Positions 1 to 7,135 of a DNA stretch of 9,852 bases are shown here, in pieces. Within the stretch, counting starts at the first letter, position 1. The number at the start of each line of letters is the position of its first letter. Where the stretch lies: contig JAGRHW010000119.1 in assembly GCA_020444765.1 (NCBI GenBank), positions 1-9,852 on the forward strand, in the 5' to 3' direction. Source of the stretch: Gammaproteobacteria bacterium (GTDB taxonomy: Bacteria > Pseudomonadota > Gammaproteobacteria > Granulosicoccales > Granulosicoccaceae). Below the pieces are notes generated by a model that saw only the letters and a list, made by a program, of their open reading frames with translations, did no database searches and had not been told where the DNA came from. The position numbers and the translations under genes were made by a program.

Positions 1-2476
1 CCGATTCACTGATGTCATGACAGGGGCATACCGTCCGGCCCATATCGAGAAGTTCGTTGGTCAGATTGCCGCACAGCAGACAGGCGCGATCACTGCCCTC
101 GAGAGCGGGTTTGTCGAACAGGTCGGTCAGCCATTGTCGTGGCGGCAGGTGTTCACCGGGGCTGATATAGATAAAGCTGTCCAGGCGCTTGTCGACAATC
201 CGCGCCGCCTGGTAACAATTGCCGTTTTGATCGAACTGCTCCAGCCATTCCACATTATCGGCAAGGCCGCAGAGTAAACGTCGTGCATGTACCGCCCAGT
301 CGGGTGGTTGTTCGAAGCCGGCGATTTCATAGCGCCAGAGATTCGGGCCGCGCGTCCTGCTCCAGTAGGTGGAGTATTGCAGCGCGAGGCGGTCATGCCG
401 GGTCAGGACGAAGCCATACCAGTTGCAATCGAAGCGGTGCAGCCTGACGGCGGGATAATCGGCAGCGGCGGAATTCATCTGCCGTAGGCCGATCAGGGCA
501 GCGGCATTGCCCATGCCGCTGAATTGCTTGTTCCAGTGCAGCGGCAGCGAGACCGACCCGGCTCGCTGGGTTTCCGAAATCAGCACGCGTGCGATCACCT
601 GACCGGTCGGACTCTCGACTCGGGCCAGCTGATGCTGTTGAAAGCCGAGCAGCGCGGCATCCTGTGGATGTATTTCGACAAACGGCTCGAAGGTGTGCGA
701 CGAGAGTTTTGCCGAATAGCCGGTACGGGTCATGGTGTGCCAGTGATCGCGTACCCGAATGGTATTGAGCATAAACGGGTAATCGGTCGGGGGCGTTTTT
801 CCGCCAGCGTTCGGAGATATTTCATCCGGTCTGGCGGGTTGTTTGTCCGCACGTTGGGTTTTGTCGATGGCTGTCGATCTGGCCGAGGCCAGCGGCTGCC
901 GCCAGCGCACGGGTTGCAATTCCTGATAACCGGTATCGCTGATAGCGGCCAGCGTGCCAAGATTGAACAGTCGGACGCCGCGGTTTTCAAAGGTCGACAG
1001 AGCGGCGTGTTCGCGAAAGATTCTGGCCGGTGAGTCGTAGTTGAAGTGCTCACCCCAGCCCATCAGGTCAGCGACCTCGCAGACGATTTGCCAGTCCGGT
1101 TTTGCAAGCCCGGGTATCGGCAGAAACTGCCGCTGGCGCGAAATGGTCCGGTCCAGATTGGTTACCGTGCCGTCGCGTTCCCCCCAGGTTATGGAAGGCA
1201 GGCGCACGTGAGCAAGCTCGACCGTATCGGTTTCCCGGTTACTGTCGGAGACCACGACAAATTCGCAGGAGCCGATGGCCTTCGCGATACGCTCGGCATC
1301 GGGCAGGCTGGCCGCCGGATTGGCGCCCATGATCCACAACGCCTTGATGTCGCCCGCTTCCAGCGCTTCGCAAAGTTGCTCGACCGTCAGTCCCGGTTTG
1401 TCGGGCAGCGCCGGGCTGTTCCAGAAACGCTGGAGTAATGCGCGATCGTCCGGTTTGTCGATTTGCAGATGCGAGGCCAGCTGGTCGGCAAACGCGCCGA
1501 CCTCGCGGCCGCCCATGGCGTTCGGCTGACCGCTGAGAAAGAACGGTCCCATGCCCGCTTTACCGATGCGCCCGGTCAGCAGATGGCAGTCGACGATCGC
1601 ATCAATGGCGTCGCCTCCGGAAGCTGATTTGTTAATGCCCTGCGAAAAGATACTGATGACTTTTTCGGTGGCGGCGAACTTATCGTAGAAACCTTCGAGT
1701 GTCTGGCTGTCGAGCTCGCAAAGTTCGGCGGTTTTGTCGACGCCGTTATTTGCGTGATCGCCGGCCAGATATTCGCGCAGGCCGTTGAACAGAAAAACAT
1801 CTGATCCGGGGCGGATCGGCAGATGCAAATCCGCAAGCTTTGCCGTGGTGGTCGTTCGCGGGTCTATGACCACGATGGTCAGCTCGGGATTACGTTTTTT
1901 GGCGGCGGCGATCCGTTCATACAAAACCGGGTGACAATGCGCCGCATTGCTGCCGGTCAGGACGATCATTTCCGCGTCGTCGATATCCGCGATACTGCAA
2001 GGTTCTATATCTTCGCCGAAGGAGCGCTGGTAAGCGCGCATGACCGGCGCCATTGAAAGCCGCGAATTGCTGTCGATATTGGCCGAACCGATAAAGCCCT
2101 TCATCAATTTGTTGGCGACGTAGAGGTCTTCGGTCATCAATTGACCCGAAACCAGAAACGCAACGGAATCCGGACCAAACTGCTTACGTGCGGCATCCAG
2201 TCTGCCGGCCACCGTGCACAAGGCCAGCTCCCAGCTGACCTGCTGGCCCAGCACTTCCGGATAGAGCAGCCGGCCCTTGATGCGGGTGGTATCGCCCAGC
2301 GCGGCGCCCTTGGCGCAAAGTCGCCCGGCGTTGGCCGGATGAGCGGCATCGCCCCGGATATCGATCAGGCCTGTTTCGTCGAGCTGCGCCTCGATGCCGC
2401 AGCCCACGCCGCAAAACGGGCAGGTGGTCTTTACCGGTTCATATGACAACGGCTTCTGGGGTCTTGAGGCATTCAT
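1..2476 (-). CDS. nasA: Assimilatory nitrate reductase catalytic subunit, NasA type (3' end beyond window)
   Basis: Reading the minus strand from the ATG at 2476 gives an uninterrupted frame of 825 codons to the left edge with no stop, so the C-terminus is outside the window. The family reduces nitrate to nitrite in the cytoplasm using Mo-bis-MGD and a [4Fe-4S] cluster. The N-terminus has no Tat signal and carries the cluster motif Cys19-x2-Cys22-x3-Cys26-x27-Cys54. The text around residues 134-151 (ANIDSNSRLSMAPV and following) and TGSNAAHCHPVLYERI is typical of NasA/NarB/NapA. A C-terminal extension ends in Cys817-Pro-Cys819, the start of a BFD-like [2Fe-2S] domain seen in many NasA proteins. 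Residue 141 is Ser where the family has the Mo-ligating Cys (see findings). The start is well fixed because a TGA lies in frame a few codons upstream; the ribosome binding site is weak. The gene is divergent from lysE. A sister enzyme of altered specificity cannot be excluded because of Ser141. Confidence 0.9.
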   Translation of the reverse strand, partial: MNASRPQKPLSYEPVKTTCPFCGVGCGIEAQLDETGLIDIRGDAAHPANAGRLCAKGAALGDTTRIKGRLLYPEVLGQQVSWELALCTVAGRLDAARKQFGPDSVAFLVSGQLMTEDLYVANKLMKGFIGSANIDSNSRLSMAPVMRAYQRSFGEDIEPCSIADIDDAEMIVLTGSNAAHCHPVLYERIAAAKKRNPELTIVVIDPRTTTTAKLADLHLPIRPGSDVFLFNGLREYLAGDHANNGVDKTAELCELDSQTLEGFYDKFAATEKVISIFSQGINKSASGGDAIDAIVDCHLLTGRIGKAGMGPFFLSGQPNAMGGREVGAFADQLASHLQIDKPDDRALLQRFWNSPALPDKPGLTVEQLCEALEAGDIKALWIMGANPAASLPDAERIAKAIGSCEFVVVSDSNRETDTVELAHVRLPSITWGERDGTVTNLDRTISRQRQFLPIPGLAKPDWQIVCEVADLMGWGEHFNYDSPARIFREHAALSTFENRGVRLFNLGTLAAISDTGYQELQPVRWRQPLASARSTAIDKTQRADKQPARPDEISPNAGGKTPPTDYPFMLNTIRVRDHWHTMTRTGYSAKLSSHTFEPFVEIHPQDAALLGFQQHQLARVESPTGQVIARVLISETQRAGSVSLPLHWNKQFSGMGNAAALIGLRQMNSAAADYPAVRLHRFDCNWYGFVLTRHDRLALQYSTYWSRTRGPNLWRYEIAGFEQPPDWAVHARRLLCGLADNVEWLEQFDQNGNCYQAARIVDKRLDSFIYISPGEHLPPRQWLTDLFDKPALEGSDRACLLCGNLTNELLDMGRTVCPCHDISES

Positions 2477-2640
2477 AAGGGTTCGCTTGTGTCAGCCGGC
2501 CTTGGTAGCAAACGCTGCCGGATTTCGACGCCATTGACAGTACTTGCCTGATCGGCGCGCAAGCCTCATGCCAGGCCTTGCGTTATCGAGCCATATTTGC
2601 AAGTTGTTGGAATTATTATAAAAAATTATCCCCCATTAAT
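2477..2640 (-). promoter_or_regulatory. nasA promoter and structured 5' leader
   Basis: On the minus strand a perfect TATAAT (plus bases 2615-2620) lies in an AT-rich stretch about 140 bases before the nasA ATG, with no good -35 box. The resulting long leader contains four alternating complementary elements: ACTTGC (2599-2604), CGCAAG (2577-2582), CTTGCG (2558-2563) and GCAAGT (2542-2547). A further 5-bp stem with a 16-nt loop (CCGGC/GCCGG, 2496-2521) sits just before the start. Long leaders with hairpins control nas genes elsewhere through ANTAR antiterminators (NasR/NasT). Here the hexaloop is GGCATG, which does not fit the A1/G4 ANTAR loop rule as I know it, and no T-run follows the last stem. 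A regulated leader is therefore inference. Confidence 0.45.
2558..2582 (-). repeat. Hairpin in nasA leader (9-bp stem, 6-nt loop)
   Basis: In the RNA sense, CGCAAGgCCT pairs with AGGCTTGCG around a GGCATG loop, with one bulged G. The outer elements ACTTGC and GCAAGT (2599-2604 and 2542-2547) can extend it as an outer stem, or can compete with it by pairing with the inner arms. Confidence 0.55.
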
Positions 2641-2667
2641 TATGTGGAATCGCCCGATGCTGTTTTT

Positions 2668-2686
2668 GTGCGCCTAAGTGGTGCAC
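2668..2686. repeat. Imperfect inverted repeat between nasA and lysE
   Basis: GTGCGCC-TAAGT-GGTGCAC is a 7-base inverted repeat with one mismatch and a 5-base centre; as plus-strand RNA the mismatch is a G-U pair. It sits upstream of both divergent genes, about 50 bases behind the nasA -10-like box, where an operator would be expected. No named regulator can be assigned from the sequence. A second small inverted repeat (GGACC/GGTCC, 2723-2737) lies nearby. Confidence 0.35.
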
Positions 2687-2780
2687 GATGCTGCTGCGCC
2701 GCATCATTAAAAGGCGAAAACCGGACCTCCAGGGTCCTGCTCCGGGAGTAGGGTTGATGGATGATTTTCTCCCGACAACA

Positions 2781-2808
2781 TTGCTTTCGAGCGCGGCTGA
2801 CTTATTAT
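2781..2808 (+). promoter_or_regulatory. Candidate sigma70 promoter for the LysE-family gene
   Basis: TTGCTT (2781-2786) and TATTAT (2803-2808) are separated by 16 bases and lie about 50 bases before the ATG at 2858. Match to consensus is fair (4/6 and 5/6). Confidence 0.35.
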
Positions 2809-2857
2809 TGGCGAGGCTGTGGCAGGTCGTCGCAGGTTTCAAGCGGAGTCAATTTGT

Positions 2858-3484
2858 ATGGAGTTCATGACGTGGCTGGCCTATGTTCTGGCTGCAACGC
2901 TGGTGATCATTATCCCTGGCCCGACGATTCTGCTCGTGGTGACTCACTCGATGCGCCATGGCAAGGCCTCGACATTGCCTTTGGTCGCCGGTGTTGCCGC
3001 CGGGGATTTTCTGGCGATGCTGTTATCACTTGCGGGGCTCGGCGTGGTCATGGCCGCATCGGCGACCTTGTTTTCGATCTTCAAGTTTATCGGTGCGGCC
3101 TATCTGATTTATCTCGGTATCTCGCTGTGGCGGTCCGAGTCACTCTTGCCGGATATCGAAGCCACCGATAGCGCGGTAAAAGGCGCCGGACTATTCCGGC
3201 AGGCGTTTGTGGTAACCGCCCTGAACCCGAAAGGGATAATCTTTTTTATTGCGTTTCTGCCGCAATTTGTCAATCCGCAGGGTGACCGGCTTACCCAGCT
3301 TATCGTGCTCGGTGCGACATTTTTGATTATTGCAACGCTAAATGCACTGTTCTATTCAGTGTTCGCACGTCGGGTAGCCGGCTTTATAAAATCCCCGCAA
3401 AGACGACGCCGGTTCAATCGTGGCGGCGGTGCCGCACTGGTTTGTGCCGGGCTTGTAACTGCAACGGCCCAGCGGGCTGCCTGA
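2858..3484 (+). CDS. LysE/RhtB-family amino-acid exporter
   Basis: The 208-residue product has the family's usual size. Inner-membrane proteins of this family export amino acids or related small molecules using the proton gradient. Visible hallmarks are the first membrane helix ending in PGPT (residues 20-23), a glycine-rich second helix region (about 41-70), FIGAAYLIYLGISLWRS (78-93), the NPKG motif at 123-126 followed by FLPQF (133-137), and two C-terminal helices separated by an Arg-rich loop (181-188). The ATG at 2858 is chosen because AGCGGAG sits 8-9 bases upstream and the protein then begins directly with the first helix; an in-frame ATG at 2819 would add 13 charged, unconserved residues. 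The substrate cannot be read from the sequence. It is divergent from nasA and separated from the next gene by 207 bases, so probably monocistronic. Confidence 0.9.
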   Translation: MEFMTWLAYVLAATLVIIIPGPTILLVVTHSMRHGKASTLPLVAGVAAGDFLAMLLSLAGLGVVMAASATLFSIFKFIGAAYLIYLGISLWRSESLLPDIEATDSAVKGAGLFRQAFVVTALNPKGIIFFIAFLPQFVNPQGDRLTQLIVLGATFLIIATLNALFYSVFARRVAGFIKSPQRRRRFNRGGGAALVCAGLVTATAQRAA

Positions 3485-3691
3485 GCGACAGGAGATTAAA
3501 ATCAGGGAAGATAGTTAAATCTGTTCTTTCAGGGTGCATAGCGGCTGATTTATTTTTCCTTCCTGTTGGCAGTTGCCTGACGAATCCTTGACGTTCTGTC
3601 TGTATCGTCCATTAAATTGATAGATGTCATAGATGATTGTCTTCCGAAGTTCATATTCTGAAAATAAGGGTATGTTTTGGAGGAAGTCTCT
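3485..3691 (+). promoter_or_regulatory. Intergenic region with candidate promoter for the hydrolase gene
   Basis: TTGACG (3588-3593) and TTAAAT (3612-3617) are 18 bases apart and could form a sigma70 promoter about 75 bases before the ATG. Just after it the heptamer ATAGATG is repeated directly at 3620-3626 and 3629-3635. A strong ribosome binding site, GGAGG (3679-3683), lies 8 bases before the ATG at 3692. No convincing terminator follows lysE. Confidence 0.4.
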
Positions 3692-6370
3692 ATGAATACG
3701 GGTAGAAAGTTTCATTGTTGCTTTATCCAGAGGGCAGTGCGTGCGGCGGTGTTATTTTTACTTGTTAACGGTTCCGCCTTTTCTGATGAGCTGGAGGATC
3801 TTATCAGGAGCAGCAATGATTACTGGCAGCAGCAGGTCAATCCGGTTCAGGACTGTGGCTGGCAAAACAGCGTTTATCAGCGAGGCAATCTTGCCGCCTA
3901 TGGTTTGTTAGGCGATGAAAATTATCTGGATTACGCAGTGCAGTTTGCTGCGGATATTTGTCAGTGGCAGCTGGCGCCCCCCAAAAAGAGTAGCTTGTCG
4001 ATCAATACCGAGCCGGATGCGCAGGCCATCGGCAGCACTTATCTCGATCTTTACGGTAGCAGACAAATCCCAGGGGCGGATATTTCCTTTCTGATGCAAA
4101 GTCTGAATGATCGTCTGACGTCTCCTCTGGACGATCCCGAATGGATACTGCAAGGCGGTTCTCCGTCGGGGGCGAGTCCGGATGGCAGGCCGGAGTGGAC
4201 GTTTCAGGACTGGTTCTACATGGCTGGCCCTGTCATGGCCAAGGCTGGGAAGCTTTGTGCCAATGAGTATCCGCCTGAAGTCTGTGAGCCGGTTTCCTCA
4301 AACAACAATCCGTACTGGAACAAGCTGTTTGAACTGTATTCGCACATGAAAAGCGAGCAGTTTATTTCCACCAAGGCCGAGACGGAGCAGGGGCAAGGCC
4401 TGATGGCCAGGGTTGAGGAGACCGGTTGTGGAAGCGCTCTGCCACGAGTCTGGCAGGACAGTGTCCTGTTCTGGCACGATATCAATAAAAAAGATGAGTG
4501 CGAGAAAATCTGGTCACGAGGGACCGGATGGGTGCTGGCCGCTTATCCGGAAATTCTCGCTGAAATACCGACGCATTATTTTTCCTGGGTCTATCCCGAA
4601 AATCAGTACGCTTATCACCTGAGTGTCAGTGCAAACCGCTCGGAGCCCGGCAATCCGGCGGAAAACACGTTGGACCAGGATGTTGAGACGCGCTGGGCCT
4701 GTCTCAATCAGAACGGTCTTGAAAACTGCAGTGCCATTTACGAGCTGGATGAACCCACTGAGCTGAACGCGGTTTTTATCGCGTTCTACCGGGGCGATCA
4801 GCGCTATGCGTTTTTTAACCTCGAAGGGTCGCGTGATCAGGCGTGTTCTGCAAGCCCGGATAGCGCAGACTGGTTTCCCGTCTATGTCAACGGTATGAGT
4901 AGCGGCTCGACGACTGAAACGGAATATTATGCATTCAGCAGAACGACGCTGAAGTGTCTTCGTTTTGTCGGGCTGGGTAATTCCGAAAACGACTGGAACA
5001 GTATTCTGGAGTTTGATGTCAGTAATGACGCCGAGGGCGGTGAGCAGGCTTATGCGGTAAGAGACGTTCTGGCCGGAGATTTCCGGCTGCTGGCGGAGAC
5101 GGTTATTCATCTGCAACGGCAAAGTGACGGTTTCTGGAATCCGGCGCTTTTCGATACGATAGCGGATAATCCTACCGCCAGCGAGGGCGCCGAAACCAGT
5201 GGTACTGCGCTGATCACCTATGCCTTGGCCAAAGGTGTCAATATGGGATTGCTGTCCAGGCCCCGTTATTTGCCGGTTATTCTTAAGGCGTGGAACGGCC
5301 TGCAAACCAAAGCCCTGATCACCGATGATGAGCAGGGGCCAGTGTTGGGTTATGTCCAGGGCGTGGCTCAGCAGCCGCCGGAAGCCCCGCTGACGGCATA
5401 CGATACGGTCGATGGAAGTCATCCGGACAGGCAGTATGCCCTCGGCGCGTTTCTGCTTGCGGCCACCGAAGTCGCGCGTCTGGAACAGCTGCCTATCGTT
5501 TCCGCAGTGGCGTCATCCGCCGAGGAAGGTAACCCGGCGGCGTACGCTATCGATGGCGATCTGTTGACCCGATGGGCCGGACAGGGTGTTGACGATGAGT
5601 CCGGCTGGATCGGTTTTGTTCTTCCGGAACTGACCGATAATATCAGTCGTATCGATATTGCATGGTATCGCGGCGACCAGCGGCAAGCGATGTTCGACCT
5701 GGAATATTCCGATTCGGGAACCTGTATGGCGTCGCGCTTCGATCTGGATTTCAAACCTATCGAAGGGGCAGTCGGTCTGCAGTCGTCGGGCAATTCCCTG
5801 TTGCAGGAGTCATTCGAGTTTGCCCCGATCAAGGCCAAATGCATCCGTTATCAGGGGCGGGGCAACTCCGAAAACGACTGGAACAGCATCACCGAGTTCG
5901 AGATCTATACAACCCTGCAATCGTCCTCCGGCATGCCTCTGGCTATCGCGCCCGAGATGGTGCGCGCCAATCGCTGGCAGGAGCCGAATGTACCCGCCAA
6001 TGTCGTCGACGACGATGCCGCGAGCAGATGGTCTTGTGAAAATCAAAGCGGTGAGGATGATTGCCGTCTTTGGCTGGATCTCGGCGAGATCCGGAGGATC
6101 GGGCAACTGGAGATCGCTTTTTATAATGGCTCGGTCCGTACCGAAAGTTTCGACATCGAAGTGACCAGCGACGCGCAGTGTCTGACAAGCAGCGATGATG
6201 GTATCTGGCAGCTTTATACGCAGAGAGACGGCAACTCCGCCGATGACGTCGAGACGATTGCGCTGGATGGTGTCAGTGCCCGTTGCATTCGTTTTGTCGG
6301 CCACGGCAATTCGGCCAATGACTGGAATGCCATCAATGCCTTGCGTGTCTATCCGCTGGAGAGCGATTGA
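3692..6370 (+). CDS. Secreted GH105/GH88-like unsaturated-uronyl hydrolase with three discoidin-like domains
   Basis: 892 residues. A signal peptide (about 1-33, hydrophobic VRAAVLFLLVNGSAFS) indicates export; no lipobox is seen. The (alpha/alpha)6-barrel is in two parts. Part one (about 34-300) has SVYQRGNLAAYGLLGDENYL, NTEPDAQAIGSTYLDLY (from 105), WTFQDWFYMAGPV with Asp173 at the position of the catalytic acid of this family, and WSRGTGWVLAAYPEIL (274-289). Part two (about 454-600) has LQRQSDGFWNPAL, ETSGTALITYALAKG (501-515) and YALGAFLLAATEVARL (from 582). Between them lies a discoidin/F5-8 type C-like domain (about 306-444); two more follow at about 603-741 and 750-892. GH88/GH105 enzymes remove the unsaturated uronic acid left by polysaccharide lyases, so the likely substrate is a lyase-cut uronate polysaccharide (pectin, ulvan or similar); which one is unknown. 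GGAGG before 3692 decides the start over an in-frame TTG at 3677. No lyase or sugar transporter gene is adjacent. Confidence 0.87.
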   Translation: MNTGRKFHCCFIQRAVRAAVLFLLVNGSAFSDELEDLIRSSNDYWQQQVNPVQDCGWQNSVYQRGNLAAYGLLGDENYLDYAVQFAADICQWQLAPPKKSSLSINTEPDAQAIGSTYLDLYGSRQIPGADISFLMQSLNDRLTSPLDDPEWILQGGSPSGASPDGRPEWTFQDWFYMAGPVMAKAGKLCANEYPPEVCEPVSSNNNPYWNKLFELYSHMKSEQFISTKAETEQGQGLMARVEETGCGSALPRVWQDSVLFWHDINKKDECEKIWSRGTGWVLAAYPEILAEIPTHYFSWVYPENQYAYHLSVSANRSEPGNPAENTLDQDVETRWACLNQNGLENCSAIYELDEPTELNAVFIAFYRGDQRYAFFNLEGSRDQACSASPDSADWFPVYVNGMSSGSTTETEYYAFSRTTLKCLRFVGLGNSENDWNSILEFDVSNDAEGGEQAYAVRDVLAGDFRLLAETVIHLQRQSDGFWNPALFDTIADNPTASEGAETSGTALITYALAKGVNMGLLSRPRYLPVILKAWNGLQTKALITDDEQGPVLGYVQGVAQQPPEAPLTAYDTVDGSHPDRQYALGAFLLAATEVARLEQLPIVSAVASSAEEGNPAAYAIDGDLLTRWAGQGVDDESGWIGFVLPELTDNISRIDIAWYRGDQRQAMFDLEYSDSGTCMASRFDLDFKPIEGAVGLQSSGNSLLQESFEFAPIKAKCIRYQGRGNSENDWNSITEFEIYTTLQSSSGMPLAIAPEMVRANRWQEPNVPANVVDDDAASRWSCENQSGEDDCRLWLDLGEIRRIGQLEIAFYNGSVRTESFDIEVTSDAQCLTSSDDGIWQLYTQRDGNSADDVETIALDGVSARCIRFVGHGNSANDWNAINALRVYPLESD
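4607..5023 (+). other. Discoidin-like domain 1, inserted inside the hydrolase barrel
   Basis: Residues about 306-444. The domain contains VETRWAC, IAFYRGDQRYAFFNLE and GLGNSENDWNSILEFDV. Two likely disulfides are Cys337-Cys346 and Cys385-Cys422. Barrel sequence stops just before it (EILAEIP) and resumes after it (DFRLLAETVIHLQRQ). Confidence 0.8.
5498..5914 (+). other. Discoidin-like domain 2 of the hydrolase
   Basis: Residues about 603-741, with IAWYRGDQRQAMFDLE and GRGNSENDWNSITEFEI. It keeps the Cys pair before the C-terminal strand but lacks the first pair, reading RWAGQ where domains 1 and 3 read RWxC. Confidence 0.8.
5939..6367 (+). other. Discoidin-like domain 3 of the hydrolase (C-terminal)
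   Basis: Residues about 750-892. It has both Cys pairs (Cys782-Cys791 with the same spacing as domain 1), but the shared RGDQR loop is replaced by NGSVR and the last motif is GHGNSANDWNAINALRV. It is the most divergent copy in the loop that the other two share. Confidence 0.78.
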
Positions 6371-6543
6371 GGCAGGCATGGTTACTTCGATGAGTGGGAC
6401 AGAAGAAGGCGGCATTATGGGGCTGGTGAAAGCAGGGAGGTAAATTGGCTGCCGTTATGGGCCAACAGAGTGGGATGGTTTTGGTAAACGCTGGTCTTCA
6501 GCTAAACTGGTGTTGTTTCTTTTGTTGAGCGAAGTAATCGGAC
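6371..6543. other. Intergenic region after the hydrolase gene, nothing firm
   Basis: 173 bases. There is no clear hairpin plus T-run terminator and no clear promoter. A 21-codon frame (6379-6443) is too short and lacks support. Confidence 0.4.
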
Positions 6544-7116
6544 TTGCAAAATAGACTATTTGTCATGCGACACGGGGAAAGCCTTGCCAACCGGCAGGGC
6601 TTGATTGTCAGCAAACCCGCCAATGGGGTTGCGGCCTACGGTCTCAGTGATACCGGAAGACAACAGGCGGATGATAGCCTCAAGCGCGAAACCCGCCTGG
6701 ACTCACAAACCGTGATCATCAGCTCGGACTTTAAACGTGCTGTTGACACAGCGCGGATTGCCTCTGAACGACTCGGCGTCGACGTGCCTTTGACGTTCGA
6801 TGAGCGTTTGCGCGAGCGGGACTTCGGTGATCTGGAACTGACCGATGTGAGCAATTACAGGAAAATCTGGGTGCTTGATAAAGAGGACCCGGATCATACG
6901 AGCGATGGCGTCGAGTCGGTCAATGCGGTTGTGGCGAGATTGTGCGGCTTGCTTAAGGATATCGATCAGCGTTACAGCGACAAAAATATTCTGCTTGTTT
7001 CACACGGCGATATTCTGCAGATTCTGCAAGCCGTTATCGAACGGCTGCCGCCTGCCAACCACCGGTCGGTAAACCATCTCGGCACCGCCGAGATACGACA
7101 ACTCAGTCCCTGCTGA
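6544..7116 (+). CDS. Histidine phosphatase superfamily (phosphoglycerate-mutase-like) protein
   Basis: 190 residues with the complete active-site set of the superfamily: the RHGE motif (Arg9, His10, Gly11, Glu12) with phospho-acceptor His10, SSDFKRAVDTA with Arg65, LRERDFGDLE with Glu91 as likely acid, and SHGD with His154. Members remove phosphate from sugar phosphates, nucleotide or cofactor precursors, or proteins; the substrate is not evident and it is not a close match to the glycolytic mutase, which is longer. No signal peptide, so cytoplasmic. The start is TTG at 6544: a TAA lies in frame at 6535-6537 and the next ATG (6565) would remove the beta-strand that carries the RHG motif. The ribosome binding site is weak, suggesting low expression. 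It converges with the flavin reductase gene, with 19 bases between the stops. Confidence 0.87.
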   Translation: MQNRLFVMRHGESLANRQGLIVSKPANGVAAYGLSDTGRQQADDSLKRETRLDSQTVIISSDFKRAVDTARIASERLGVDVPLTFDERLRERDFGDLELTDVSNYRKIWVLDKEDPDHTSDGVESVNAVVARLCGLLKDIDQRYSDKNILLVSHGDILQILQAVIERLPPANHRSVNHLGTAEIRQLSPC

Positions 7117-7135
7117 GGCCGTAATCGATTGAAAT

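Noticed and set aside
524..1438. Plus-strand open frames over nasA
   Set aside because: Shadows of the minus-strand nitrate reductase.
1..2476. Apparent absence of a long frame here, suggesting a broken gene
   Set aside because: Reading the minus strand codon by codon from 2476 shows one open frame to the edge. It merely lacks a stop inside the window.
2678..2693. Possible sigma54 promoter (TGGTGC and GCTGC)
   Set aside because: The GG and GC elements are 13 bases apart rather than 12, and both boxes match poorly.
4789..4806. RGD sequence in discoidin-like domains 1 and 2 as an integrin-type adhesion motif
   Set aside because: It is part of a loop typical of this bacterial domain family. 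Nothing suggests a host-cell role.
4514..5422. Minus-strand 302-codon open frame, and a similar one at 5810-6415
   Set aside because: Both are antisense to the hydrolase gene, whose domains are recognisable. They show no recognisable motifs.
6379..6443. Short 21-codon frame after the hydrolase gene
   Set aside because: No clear ribosome binding site, and it lies in the same frame as a shadow open frame inside the hydrolase gene.
7102..7117. CTCAG/CTGAG hairpin at the end of the phosphatase gene as terminator
   Set aside because: Only 5 bp, overlaps the stop codon, and no T-run follows on either strand.
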